Shown: positions 44,460 to 55,600, numbered from the stretch's first letter. The stretch is DNA of 64,000 nucleotides from Angiostrongylus vasorum (GCA_018806985.1 JADANN010000461.1:930001-994000); one strand, 5' to 3'. The notes: generated from the letters alone by a model not told the origin. Made by a program: numbers and translations.

Positions 44460-44609
44460 CAGTCGTTTTTCTTTGTCCAGAATATTTATTCAGTGCACTT
44501 TACGGATCTTTTATTCATTGTCATGCGTCATTTGTTTTCTTTTTTCACTAATTCCGTTTTCATTTGTGTCCGTTTGAGCACTGAGTCGTTTTTGTTATCG
44601 TTGTCGTCT

Positions 44610-44965
44610 TAGTATTTTTGACACGATTCGGCACCACGTTTGGTTTAGGTTCCAGCACTTGCATTCGATCCGCTTCCTCACTTCCATCATCCACTGAGTA
44701 GTTCTGATTTCCATGTGGGTTTTGTTTTTCTTACGAAACCTGTCGAATGCTGATCGAGTAGTTTCTTCCTGGAATCCTGAGATAGCTCGTAGTACAGCAT
44801 CCCAGTCCTTCATGACTGGCATTCACCATCCCTCATGAATCAAAATTAGCTTTCTCCAGCTTATTCTGGTGCCAGATTACCAGTCCCCCCAGTGATGGGA
44901 AGCATAGTTAGCCTTGTGTGGCGTCTGACCAACCAATCTTGAGCTTATTATTATTGAAAGGTATC
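44610..44965 (-). repeat. tRNA-derived SINE, family F (copy F4)
   Basis: The tail side has GGTTCCAGCACTTGCATTCG. Body blocks are GTCGAATGCTGATCGAGTAG and CCTGGAATCCTGAGATAGCT. The tRNA-like end near 44,900-44,950 is decayed (GGCGTCTGACCAACCAAT). Confidence 0.6.
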
Positions 44966-46047
44966 TTTAGCACTGCATTACCCGCACGCCCGTCAGTATC
45001 CATTAATAGCTAAGGAACACCGTAAAAGTTTTTTGTTACGGGAAAATTTCAAATTCCTGAACTTCCGTTAAATTCGGAAAACGTGACGAAATCTCGAACT
45101 TTGTTTTTCTCTTATTCTGTTTTTTTTTCTCGAAATTTATAAGTTATCTCCTGTTTCATCGCCACCTTAAGAAAATATCTGGAAGCAACTCGTTGCTTAA
45201 CACATTTGGGGTTTTACCATCTTTGGCTTTTGGGGGGCGTCCAGTTTTCAGCCTTCATGGAGTGGGTGTGAACAGCATGTGTGCTACCATTTTGCTACTT
45301 CACAGTGTGTTGCTATTGTTCATCATAGAAGTACTTTTACACCAATATTTGGAAGTGCTTTGCAACGTATACTGCGTCTGTTTCCGTATTTTCATACCCG
45401 CCCACTCCATACAATAACAATGATCCGTCATTGAGTGTGGAGATGAAATAACAATAGATTCCTAGTCAAATTACCAGCCATTGAACTCGTTCTAGGAAAA
45501 GGTTCTTCTGTATTTCCAAGCAGAGAATGGGACTTTTCCCATTTAACGCCTTACATAACATCTGTGTTAGATAAATTATCTAATGATTATAAGAAATCTG
45601 GGGGAGAAGATTCTATGTCGCAACATGAACCACCCGGAAGGAAATAGACCATACGAGAGGTCATACCAGCCACTCGTAGCGCCGCATATAGTAATATAGA
45701 ATGCACACCGTCCGTTATGTGTCAAAGTGCGTGCGTGTGCCGAGAAATCAACGTTAGGAACGTTAAGGACTCTATCTACAGGGCTTATTGGGAAGATTAT
45801 TGAGCGTATTCCCTTGACTCCGATATCGTCCATGAGAAGAATTGCCAAAAGTTAGCAGTCAGTGAAAATCATTCCGTTAAATCAGTGAGATCCGAGAAAA
45901 AAATCTGCTTAGAATCGTATCAAAACAAGCAATTACGCATTCCGTTTAGCTATACAATCCAATCATGGACGATTGTTGTCTGATGTTTGTCCTCATCTTT
46001 TATTGAGACTCGATTAGGTTCACTGTTATCAATTTGCCTCGATCCAG
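44966..46047. other. Stretch with two weak single-exon ORFs
   Basis: Plus strand, about 45,277-45,417: MCATILLLHSVLLLFIIEVL, a hydrophobic start without further support. Minus strand, 45,576-45,833: an ATG-led 85-residue frame (MDDIGVKGIRSIIFPISPVD). Neither has splice support, and no repeat family is recognised. Confidence 0.28.
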
Positions 46048-46352
46048 ATCAATGGTTGTTCAGAAGTTAACAGAGCTTCGGCTAACCGTCAAATCAGTAG
46101 AGTTATTGGCAAGGGGTTTTAACGAAAGGAATAGAAATGATGCAAATTTGTTGGAAGAAAAGTACTTTTACCAAGATTTTCTAGTATCGTTCTCCGGAAT
46201 GTCTAGTGATTAATTGTAAGCTCGTTGCCGTTGACCAATTAGTTAATGCAGTCGAAGGTGCAAAACTTATAGCCGGTATTCTGAGACGATCTTCTGCTTT
46301 TGTTTTAAGAAATCCGCTTTATATGATGATCACTCATCTTTCAATAAGATGA
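46048..46352 (+). CDS. Hypothetical gene fragment with two exclusive readings
   Basis: After the acceptor CTCGATCCAG the frame includes MVVQKLTELRLTVKSVELLA, RGFNERNRNDANLLEEKYFY and a TAA at 46,211. Alternatively a donor TCA|GTAGAG and the acceptor AAGATTTTCTAG remove an 88-bp intron. They then join MVVQKLTELRLTVKS in phase 0 to an exon at 46,185-46,352 (YRSPECLVINCKLVAVDQLV, then EGAKLIAGILRRSS, to TGA). Both are strongly coding-like and could be alternative products (intron retention). The N-terminal part is predicted helical. No family is recognised. Confidence 0.42.
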
Positions 46353-46487
46353 AGCTGCATCTCAAAAAGCAAAGTTACCTTATATTTGCTGCATTTAAAG
46401 CTTTAATAGCTCATTCTTCATAAAGAATCGTCTGGCGTACTTTTATCACAAGCGTTACGGATTCTTAGCATTGGTTTTCTCCTAATG

Positions 46488-46772
46488 CTACGCATTCTCT
46501 AGGGAAATATCAAATTCTTTCTCAGCCTGGGTAGCCGAAATGGCTGGCTGATGTGTTGGAGAGGGTGGCTGAGTGGTGAAGAAATCTTTGAACATTGGTG
46601 CAATTTGACAACCCTGAACATCCCTGTCGCTACCGGCTGGTGTCGTGTATGGGCCCTGTGTAGTACATCGTAGTACTATTAATGCAGATTTGCTTTGTGA
46701 GTGAAACAATTGGATTTGTTTAAAAACCTTTAACTCTACCAAAGTGCAGAGCAACGTGTGTTCGTCGTCCAC
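46488..46772 (-). CDS. Possible terminal exon, minus strand
   Basis: An open frame ends with FKDFFTTQPPSPTHQPAISA, then EKEFDISLENA and TAG. A plausible acceptor (ATGTACTACACAG near 46,655) would start the exon at GPYTTPAGSDRDVQG. The frame is open further upstream to about 46,850, but there it runs through a decayed PLE 3' end (plus-strand GCCGACTGTCAGCAACTGCC), so I limit the call. The proline/threonine-rich stretch suggests a disordered C-terminus. Confidence 0.33.
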   Translation of the reverse strand: MDDEHTLLCTLVELKVFKQIQLFHSQSKSALIVLRCTTQGPYTTPAGSDRDVQGCQIAPMFKDFFTTQPPSPTHQPAISATQAEKEFDISLENA

Positions 46773-46852
46773 CCACAGCCTGCCCAGCCGTCCCAGTAAG
46801 CCGTCGCTGATCAGAAGGGCTTGAAGTTTCGCCGACTGTCAGCAACTGCCAA

Positions 46853-47316
46853 ATCGTTCTGTTTTGGGAAAAATATGTTCGTTATTCTCAATCTTTTTTA
46901 TTCCTTTTCGATTGCCATTTTTTTAGAGTTACATTTCTATTATGTTCCGTCTTAGAGCGTTTCGTACTTTTTCCCCGTCACTGTCATTCAATTTGGGATG
47001 CGAAGTAGTGTTGTTTGTCGACTTTATAACTAGTTCAACTCGTTTGCAAAACGTAATGTTTAGACATTAAAAGTGATTTTCTGCAATCATATTACTCGTT
47101 CTACTGGTTGTGTTCCATGTGTAGTCTGAAAAATCTTGCAGTATGCGAATCCGTAGGAAATATGAGAGTTAAGAAGAATATTTCTTTTTAAAAATCACTT
47201 GAAAAACCGAACATAACAACGGTTTCGTAATGAGTGTCAAAATCCATCAGTAGTAATTAGTGATATGGTTAATGAGCATAGTGGTTACTAATAATATTTG
47301 GAATGTTTATAATTCT
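46853..47316. other. Stretch with no recognised feature
   Basis: AT-rich DNA between the decayed PLE end and a family D element. Nothing supported. Confidence 0.35.
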
Positions 47317-47696
47317 AGTTTACCCCCTCTTTGTGGCTGGGAGGTGTTCCTGGGTGTCCGGCTGCGTTGTAGAGCGGGGGTTTATCCCCCTGGCAGGGCA
47401 TCCCAACCTGAGAAGGAGCCCGGCGTTTCCATCGGGATGCCAACTAAAAAGTAAACCAATTCTAGGATCCACCATCGTCCTGGTATCAAACTATTGGCAT
47501 GGTGGCAAATCTCCCTCTGATTCACAAGGGCGGCGACTGCCTGTGGTGGTGAGGACCTGGGGCAGGCTTTGGCCAGGTTGACCTCGGGACTCCAGGGAAA
47601 CACAGTGGCTAAACCAGCAGAGCTCCGTTGCATGGAGAGTATGCTGGAGCCCGCACAATCAGTGAGGACGGACCGTCCAAGTATCCAAGTAAGTAT
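47317..47696 (+). repeat. Family D element, full length (copy D2)
   Basis: From AGTTTACCCCCTCTTTGTGG to GTCCAAGTATCCAAGTAAGT. It has the internal landmarks of D1 and the clearest RTE-type 3' end (GTGAGGACGGACCGTCCAAG). Confidence 0.8.
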
Positions 47697-47786
47697 ACTT
47701 CTAGTAGCACTATTAACGAGAACTAATGGTAGCAATAATAATGATAGCACTAACGAGGCTCATACTGTTGAAAAAATAATAAAACG

Positions 47787-48112
47787 TATTCCTCGTATTC
47801 TTGTTGAGCAAACACGAGGTGTTATTTTTATTCTCTATTCACGAACAAGCTGACGTTTTGGCGGATTTCGCCTTCCTCAGAGCCGCTTTCTATGAGGCTT
47901 CCATTCAGTATGTCGCGTGGAAACCAACCGCACAGTAATATCTTACGCTTCCATGTGAACTCTGTGCGGTTGGTGTCCACGCGACATACTGAATGGAAGC
48001 CTCATAGAAAGCGGCTCTGAGGAAGGCGAAATTCGCCGAAACGTCAGCTTGTTCGTGAATAAAGAATAAAATAACACCTCGTGTTTGGTCAACAAGAATA
48101 CGAAGAATTACT
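47787..48112. mobile_element. PLE 3'-end palindrome, ~150-bp arms
   Basis: The left arm (about 47,787-47,935) and right arm (47,962-48,112) are about 95% identical as inverted repeats, with a 26-bp spacer. Each carries CTCGTGTTTG, a hammerhead-like motif, GAATGGAAGCCTCATAGAAA and TGTGCGGTTGG. PLE-end sequence continues to about 48,165 (GCCGAGGTTAATAGCAAAG). Confidence 0.8.
48013..48047 (+). ncRNA. Hammerhead-like motif, right arm of palindrome
   Basis: GGCT, CTGAGGA, extra A, GGCGAA/TTCGCC (stem II), GAAA, AC/GT, GTC, AGC. The mirror copy in the left arm has CAAA in place of GAAA and is expected to be inactive. Confidence 0.5.
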
Positions 48113-48274
48113 GATCAATGCCGAGGTTAATAGCAAAGTCGGACGTGGGAATAAAACGTATTTTTGAAACCCGTTTTTAGTTTAACCTCGCTTTGAATCA
48201 TTAAAATTCTGTTTCAAGGATAAGCTCAGTGTTAATAAAAAATTTTTTTTCTCTTCATCTTGTTACCTTGATGA

Positions 48275-48545
48275 TCACGGGGCTCATTTAAAAACCTGAG
48301 ATTCGAGGCAACAAACTTCTCTTCGCACCTGCGAATCATCGGTGGTCGAAGACCTAGCGATGAGACACTCAAGCGCGGTTATTCCAAAATTTTTGAAGAA
48401 CTCGTTCGAAACTAGTATTCACAATCACAATGAGGAATCCAGAGATCATCGAATTTCGGCCGAAGTCATTTCCGAACTCAGTGCTGACCATGGATGGCGG
48501 TTGCTACCCAAAGGAGCAAGTGCCGGAACTGCTGGGAGCTGTATG
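48275..48545 (+). pseudogene. Frameshifted coding fragment
   Basis: One frame reads GSFKNLRFEATNFSSHLRII, then GGRRPSDETLKRGYSKIFEE and stops (TAG near 48,412). The next frame takes over with TITMRNPEIIEFRPKSFP, then SVLTMDGGCYPKEQVPELLG, to TGA near 48,552. Both pieces are strongly protein-like and meet at the stop, as expected from a small indel in a former exon. The third frame is also open (48,342-48,560), which weakens the call. Family unknown. Confidence 0.32.
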
Positions 48546-48834
48546 ACAACTGATGACTGATCAATTACGTATCCGGGGAAATTCGCTTGCCAAGAAGAGT
48601 TATACCGGTTTATAGGTGAAAAAGATAGGAAAACATGCTGAAGGGAAGAAAGAAAGAAGCAGGAATTCACATTCTGTTGCACGCACAGCAACCGACGAAT
48701 GCCATTCGAGAGCGGCTGGATGTCTTATTCTTTTCCTTTGTTTCTTTCTATTTTGTTTGTTTTCTTGCAAGTTTCGGAATTTTCTTTCCGTACGAAGATG
48801 ACGATTGGGAAAATAGAAACCACATTGTTAACTT

Positions 48835-49025
48835 TTTTTTACTGTTACTACAATGTTTGACAACAAGGTATTATGTGAGATACAACCACAATGATGCTGA
48901 GATATTTGCAAAACTCCGGACTGCAGGTGTCTGCGCTGAGGATCGAACACGCTACAACACTTTCCGGTGGCTAACGCATTTGCCGCCACACCATGCGGAT
49001 CCTTCATTTCGCCTTTCTCTTAGCT
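48835..49025 (-). repeat. Family B SINE (minus)
   Basis: AATGATGCTGAGATATTTGC, CACTTTCCGGTGGCTAACGC and ACACCATGCGGATCCTTCAT are the complement of the family B unit. The longer plus-strand frame across it is not a gene. Confidence 0.65.
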
Positions 49026-49390
49026 AGTTTTCTATTTACCGAGAAACCATATTGTTTTAAAAATGTACCAGAAAACACGTCCTAAAAATGCAAAAATATC
49101 AGCTACATTTTTCCTTCATTTTTTTTCCACTTTTTCCCACTCCACCACTTTTACTTCTTTTACATTCTGGCGATTTTTCGTTGCATTTTTAAGCCGTCAT
49201 TTTTTTTTATAAAAGATTGGCTTTTTTATGTTATTTTTTCTGCTTACCGAATGTTACATATCAATTCCTTCTTTTCTGATGGTGATCCACCAACGAAGAA
49301 AGTCAGTCGATTCCACTCGAGCGCTAAATCAGTCGATTCCACTCGAGCGCTATCTCGTTCAGAGTTGTTCGAATGTTATTTGTAACAGTG
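49026..49390. other. T-rich stretch, nothing recognised
   Basis: Contains a 24-bp direct duplication (AATCAGTCGATTCCACTCGA unit near 49,300-49,347) and otherwise low-complexity T-rich DNA. Confidence 0.35.
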
Positions 49391-49772
49391 CTTGCTTGGA
49401 TAGTTGGTTGGCCCGTTTTCACTGCTTGTGCGGGCGCCAGAATAATTTCCATCTTTCGGAGTTTTTCTGGTCTAGCCATTGTGGTTCCTTGAAGTCCCGT
49501 GGTCAGCCTGGGCAAGGTCTGCTCAAGGTCGTCACCACCACAGGCAGTCGCGGCCTTTGTGGATAAGAGGGAGATTTTCCACCATGCGACTACTTCCATA
49601 TCAGGACGGTGGTGGATCCTGGTAATGGTATTGGTTTACTCTTAGCTAGTCTTCCAGGTGGAAACGCCGGACTCCTTCTCAGCTTGGGAGATCCTGCCAG
49701 AGGGACCAATCCCCCACTGTGCATCACGGCCCGACCCCCAGGAACACTTCCTAGCCACGATGAGGCAGGCCC
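49391..49772 (-). repeat. Family D element, full length (copy D3)
   Basis: The 3' end is at 49,391 (CTTGCTTGGATAGTTGGTTG). Internal landmarks appear on the minus strand. The 5' end is at CTAGCCACGATGAGGCAGG near 49,770. Confidence 0.8.
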
Positions 49773-49882
49773 TTGAGAGGATTTGTAACATTTCATATGT
49801 TTATCATAATAATTCATGCAAAAGAAAGCACAATCGAATTAAACCAGCCATAATCGATTGTGGCCGACCCTGTATTTTTTAA

Positions 49883-49883
<1 letters not shown>

Positions 49884-49931
<48 letters not shown>

Positions 49932-49970
49932 CTGTATATATACATATATACATATATATGTATATATATA
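49884..49970. repeat. (TA)n microsatellite
   Basis: About 87 bases of TA repeats with TGTA/TACA interruptions that keep the tract self-complementary. Confidence 0.95.
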
Positions 49971-50388
49971 ACCTTCATTTTGTCTTTAGTGTGTTTATCT
50001 AGTCCTTTCCTTCAGTTTACTCTTCCCGCCCACTGGGATGAATAGTCGAAAAAACAAAACTAACATGTAAATTGAAGGGTTATAAGTTAAATATAATGAT
50101 GTTTTTAATGCGAAGATTCGTTTTTATTCTTTTACATTTATTCGATGGATATTTTCTTTGGTGGGAGTTTTTTTCACATCTTCACACAGAGGTTTGCGTT
50201 TTCTTCAGTCATTTCCATCAGTTTTCTTTTTCAAGTTGCTTGTCGATTTACTTCACAAAAAGTTTTTCTTTTCCAGTTGCATTAATTGTATTTTTTAAAT
50301 GTGGCCTTGTAATGGCATAAATATTTTTAAAGGAGCAGATGAATCCTATTTATACGTATGGAAATTTTTTACACAATATAATTGAATA
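49971..50388. other. T-rich stretch, nothing recognised
   Basis: Contains only an unsupported hydrophobic frame (50,072-50,320). Confidence 0.35.
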
Positions 50389-50663
50389 AGGGCGCGTGTG
50401 ACGCAGTGGTTGGGGGCGCTCTGCAACACACAATTGTAATCGATCCCAGCGCCCATGGCCCACCAAGCCTTTCATCCCTCCGGGGTCGGCAAATTAGTGC
50501 CAGACTTGTCTGGGAGGATAGCAGCACTGGCTCGATACATCGGTAGGCCACCGCGAGTCATTGTACAGGCCAGATATGCATTCAACCACCTCCAAACGAT
50601 GCTTAATGAAGTCGAATGCATGGCGCATCCCTTACGCATTGATGAACGCCGAGAGCTTTATTC
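50389..50663 (+). repeat. tRNA-derived SINE, family A (copy A4)
   Basis: GGGCGCGTGTGACGCAGTGG at the 5' end, B-box-like GTAATCGATCCC, body GGCAAATTAGTGCCAGAC and 3' end GCCGAGAGCTTTATTC. Confidence 0.85.
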
Positions 50664-50689
50664 ATTTTATTGTAATAAACGTAATGATG

Positions 50690-51110
50690 CTTTTACTTTT
50701 GTCTATTGCCTGTTATTATTTCACGGAAGGATTTTACTTTAAATAGAGCAATAATAATGTTGAGTTATTTACAATACTCAGAACATAGGTGTGATTCGAA
50801 CCAGCAATTAGTCTTCATGAGAGTTCACGTGTTATCCACTGCACCACCGAGGCTCTTGATTTGCCTTTCTGTTGGCCTTTTTTTTACCCTAACGGCTATA
50901 TCAGCAGTCACCTATTAAGTTACTTAAGGTGAAGAATTGGCTGAGAAAAAACAAAGCAAGAGCCTTGATGGTGAAGTGGATAACACGTCAGAGCCCAGAA
51001 ATCGTAGTCATGGGCTCAAAGCGCACCTGAGATTCCGAGTTTTGCTCATATCTCAGCATGATTGTTGTTGTGATTTTCTTGTTAAGAAGTTTTACTTAAC
51101 CTTGGTAAAG
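50690..51110. repeat. Family B' foldback element
   Basis: The left arm (minus) reads GGTGGTGCAGTGGATAACAC and GCTGGTTCGAATCACACC, the clearest A and B boxes in the window. The right arm (plus) has TTGATGGTGAAGTGGATAAC and a degraded B box. The loop (about 50,885-50,935) contains ATATCAGCAGTCACC, matching the loop position of the family B foldbacks. Confidence 0.6.
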
Positions 51111-51332
51111 GTATGCTGCTGGAGAGGCCGTCTTCGAGTGTAACAATTGTTCCAACTCTCACCTTAGTTTGCTGCTGGTCACAGTTGCATTTGAAAATTT
51201 TAAAGAATTCCAAAAAATATTTGGAATCGAAGCAGTAGTTCGTAAAAAATTATGAGCATCCCTAAGGGCTATAGTGCAGAATCATTTGTATAAATCTGTA
51301 AGGTACTCTAGAAATCGACAAGTCATCATCAG
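51111..51332. other. Short gap, nothing recognised
   Basis: No exon or repeat is supported. A short direct repeat, CCCTAAGGGCTATAGTGCAG, occurs here (51,263) and at 51,654. Confidence 0.35.
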
Positions 51333-51606
51333 TTAGTGGAAGAACGAGCGTCGAGGGTTAATAGTGGTTGTGGTGTTAAAAACAAAAAACAATGTTGCTA
51401 ACAATAACGCCCAACTGGAATCTTTGAAATTTTTTACAGTCCCGTTAGATTGGTCGGTCTGGTTTTCTTCTTCTTTCCACAAGAATGTTCTTACTAAAGT
51501 GTTATTTACTGTGCCAAGAAATACAATACCTGCCATCAACAGTGAAGTTCCGAGCGCAGTTGTTACCAAAAGAACTCCATCGTCTTTTCTTCGTCGTTTT
51601 CTACAT
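51333..51606 (-). CDS. Possible membrane protein exon, minus strand
   Basis: An open frame reads CRKRRRKDDG, then a hydrophobic segment VLLVTTALGTSLLMAGIVFL, a hydrophilic stretch WKEEENQTDQSNGT with possible N-glycosylation sites, and a second hydrophobic segment WALLLATLFFVF. This layout suits a small two-pass membrane protein. No clear acceptor is seen upstream. The plus strand has a competing frame after the good acceptor AATTTTTTACAG near 51,440 (LDWSVWFSSSFHKNVLTK), so the strand is undecided. Confidence 0.35.
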
Positions 51607-52310
51607 TTTCGTCTCCTCTACTTCTCTTTGTGTTTTTGCATCTATGCAAAACGTCCCTAAGGGCTATAGTGCAGAATCTCTGCATCTCCACCTCTCCCTC
51701 TCTCTACCTCTCTCCCTAGATCATACATATTCTTTTCTTTTTAATAATTCCTTTCTTCGTGTTTACTCTCTTTTTTTTCTCTCTTTTGTGTAGTCCTTTT
51801 ATTTTTCTCTCTTTATTTCTTTTTCTTCTTCTTTTTTATCTTTCCTTCTTAACCGTTCTCCTTCTCTTTTCTTTTTCTTTCTCCTTTATTCTCCATTTTC
51901 GACGCATCAAAATGAAAAATTTTTGCGTATTTGCTGATTTTTGTTGTGTTTGGCACCAATTTGGTTACTACAATTACCATTTTGTCCACTTTTTTTTAGT
52001 GATTTTTCTCCCAGAAGTGTATTCAAATAGAAGAGATAACACATAAAATGGATTTTCAATTGTGAAGGAGCAACTAGAAAGAGGAGGAACGATAGACGAG
52101 AATTGTGCGTTTTCGTATTTATCCATCTGCTTATTTGCTTTATTACGTGCCTTTATCTCTATGCTTATCGATTGATTTTTTCCCCGTGATTATTGGCGTA
52201 GTAGAGTCGCTGGGATAGTACTAACTCGCTCGTTTTGAAACGGATATAAAACGATGATTGAGTAATTTCTTAGAGTTCAGGATTTCGTCAGAACCAGTTC
52301 AGGACTACTG

Positions 52311-52407
52311 ATGGCCGATTTAGAGCCAAATGAACCAACTCTGTGCCAACGGTTGTGTTGCTGTCGTAGTGTCCGATTAAAGGAACCTCCTGTACAATTC
52401 ATAAGAT
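52311..52407 (+). CDS. Possible first exon, plus strand
   Basis: ATG-led frame MADLEPNEPTLCQRLCCCRS, then VRLKEPPVQFIR, with a good donor (AAGAT|GTAAGC) in phase 1. The cysteine cluster LCCCRS could be lipid-modified. Direct joining to the exon at 52,653 would give a TGA codon (T+GA), so either an exon between them was missed or this belongs to another transcript. Confidence 0.3.
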
Positions 52408-52652
52408 GTAAGCATATAAAAATTCCAGACCTAAAAATTAATGTGATTTGATGAGAAATAAACTTTATTGAATGAAATAAAACTTCGTCTAACTACTCAT
52501 ACGTCTCCTATCTAAAAGAATTTTTTGCCTGTTCTCTATGTTATATATTTATCTACAAATCCACTCGTTTTTCATTGTTAAAGCGTTTAGTCTTTTCGTT
52601 TTCTTTGTTGTTTCATTAAATAATAACAGTATTTTAGTTTTTTACCTTTCAG

Positions 52653-55600
52653 GACACTGGTTTATTCCAGGCCCTGCTGTAAGACTGCTGGTTCGAAACT
52701 ACAAAATAGGGCTTAAAAAGGCTCTCATAACTTTTCTTCATAGGTTTTTTTTTTCGAAAATCATTCAATTTGTAGCAGGAAAGCTACATCCATCATCGAA
52801 ACGAAACGGTCATATTTCACCTGCTGAGCTGACGATTGATGAATTTGAGGATGTGAATCTGGGTAAGTTTTAGGGATTATTTATTTTATTTCTATTCGAA
52901 TTTTATTCCTTATCGAATCCTTATCATCGTCCCATATGTTTGTTATAATACTTTTACTTGCCTACTTACTTGGGTATTGAAACGACCCGTCTTTACAAGT
53001 TGTGCGAACCCTAGCACTTTCTGCATTCGTCTGTCTGTTTCTCTTCGTCGTCCACGAAGGTGGTCTGCTTCGAGCATGGTGGCTGGTGCGTCTCATATCT
53101 CAGTAAAACAATTGCAGCTGTGAGTACGCTGGTTTTTTTTTGGTTATAAACAGTTCCTCTCAACGTGAAAGTGCTTGTCCCAGGGGATGCCGACATCCTT
53201 ATGGAGTCCACAGTAGTTCTCGTCTAACCGTTGTCTGTTCTTCTCGTTTTATAACCTGCTAACCATGTTTCGCAATCGATATGTCTTTGCCTGGGTCTTG
53301 AAGATGAAATGGATTTCGAAGATCAGAGCTTCGAAATCCGACTAGATGCTCTCGGTGCTGGTTATACTTCAGAAGGCTTCGTTCAAGCGCTCTGTGAGTA
53401 GTGCGCGGTGCTGTTGACGTGGTTCAATTATCGGCCCACTTCTCTGCAGCATAGCAGAGTGCTGGGAGGGGCCGTTGAATCGAAAAGGCGAGTGCGGATT
53501 TTCGGCTCCTTCAGTTGTTTGGTAGCTCACTGACTCGCCGAAATGCTGCCCATGCTGCTCTCCTTCTTCCTCCTAACTTCTTGTTTATATCGTTCTCCAT
53601 GTTTATTGAACCTGTGAGGTACATGCACGACACGCTGTCCATAGTCAGAGAACCATCGAGTTTGATCTGTTCACCTTCACAAAATGAGTATTTCTTGAAC
53701 AGGGTGTTCTTCCTATTTATAAAATTATTTTATAAGAAATATCTCTCTAACTTATAAATCATCGATTTGTTCCGCTTCTCCAAAATCCATTTGACTCGGA
53801 CAGGATGTAGAAGTTATGTTTATTGATTAAGTCTGCGACAGTACATTGTTTCTGTAAAGAGCTAGGTACAGGAATGATAATTTTCTTGAGTCACTTTATA
53901 AAAAAATAGTCGAAATGTGCTGCTTTTATCGTAAAAACAAAAAAAATGACAAAGCTGTCGGCGTTGATTAATCCCCTGAGTTGATGATGCATTCGACTTC
54001 ACTACGCATCGTTGGAGGTGATTGAATGCATATCTGGCGTTTACAATGATTCGAGGTGGCCTAATCATGTATCGAACCAGTGCTGCTATATTCCCAGACA
54101 AGTCTGGTAGCGATTCGCCGACCTCGGAGGGATGGAAGGCTTGGTGGGGCAAGGGCGCGGGAATCGATCACGTGTGTATTGCAGGGTGTCTCCGACCACT
54201 GCGCCACCCGCATCGAAAAAACATATGAGTTCTAAAACTGCCTACTTCCTTGCTATTACACATGAATCATTAAAAAATATTGATAATAGTTGTCCATTTG
54301 GCCATGAAGGATTTTCGTTTTGGTTTCAAGTATTTTTTCTCACCAACAAAAGAGTTCTTATTTATTTCAGAAACCTAGGCTGGCCATTTTCAGCAGAGGG
54401 CACTTTTACAGCCCGATTTCTTTCTCTGTTCAACATTCTGTTTTTTCTTTCCATACCACGGTGGTCGTCTACACTTTAAACGTTACAAAATCCTCCCTCA
54501 ACATATTAGACATATTGCGAAGATAATTCATAAGACAGATTTGAAATCTGGCTGAAAGAGATTCTTTTCCAGCCGGTACCCTCGTCTGAATTGGCTTCCT
54601 ATCCTTAAATCCTCTGACCAACAGCGGTTTCAACGATCAAGGACAACTCACAGCTCACATTTCACATGACATCGATCATTTCGTCTGCAAAAAATTTCTT
54701 TACAATGGTCGTATAACGGCTACTTCCACGTCTGCAAGTCTTGTTTTTCATGTAGATTCGACCGACAACCTCTGATCAGTGGGATCGGAAGTACATGGTA
54801 AGCGTTTGAGAGTGATCGTTAGCAAGCGACTCTCCCGTTTACTCTGGAAGGAATTAAATTTCAGTCTTCTTGCTATAAAACGATCGTAAACCCGTCTTTA
54901 GGCGCTCCTCGATCAAATGATACCGCTATCCTACTTTGCAACTCTGACAGACAAAAAGACACATTCGTTTATGAAAAAATTCCTATCAAACCATTGGTTT
55001 CACTTTTTTGGAGCAGGGAGAGAACTTGAAAGGAATCGCAATATCTACTCCTTTGTGGTAACGCACGCGAGAAAAAATGACGGTTAGTGGTTTCTCTATG
55101 GACCATGTGCTAAATGTATTTGAGGTATTGAGTGAACATGATGAATGAATTGAGAGATCTACAGAAGAGAAAACGGAGAGCAATGGGTAGTCTTTGTGCC
55201 TCAAAAAGCCTCCGATGGAGAGAAAGCCCGGGGCTTACGACTTCGACTGCAAAGTCGCTGAGACGTGGGCTGAAACCTCGACCGGTTCTGAACATCTGCA
55301 AGAAGCTCGAAAGTCAAAGACAAATGGACGAGAGAAAGACGGAATTAATTTCCGGATGAGAGAAGCGTCCTCAGAAGATATTACGTGCAATTTTGGTGTA
55401 CAAGTGCGTAGCTTACACCAATAAATGTCATAAATGTAAATGTATCAAAGACAATTTTTTAATTACAGAAGAGTGCTATCTGAGGTGTCAACTTACCCTT
55501 TAGAAGTCGATCATTCCTTTGATTTGATTCGTAGCATCGTCGAGATGATTGAATGCATTTTAGAAAGTACAATCACTTTTGCTAATCTACTAATGTATTC

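Noticed and set aside
48635..49027. 130-codon plus-strand ORF
   Set aside because: The second half is the complement of a family B SINE and the first half has no splice support.
51759..52046. 95-codon hydrophobic ORF
   Set aside because: Generated by a T/C-rich low-complexity tract (51,690-51,900); phenylalanine and serine runs only.
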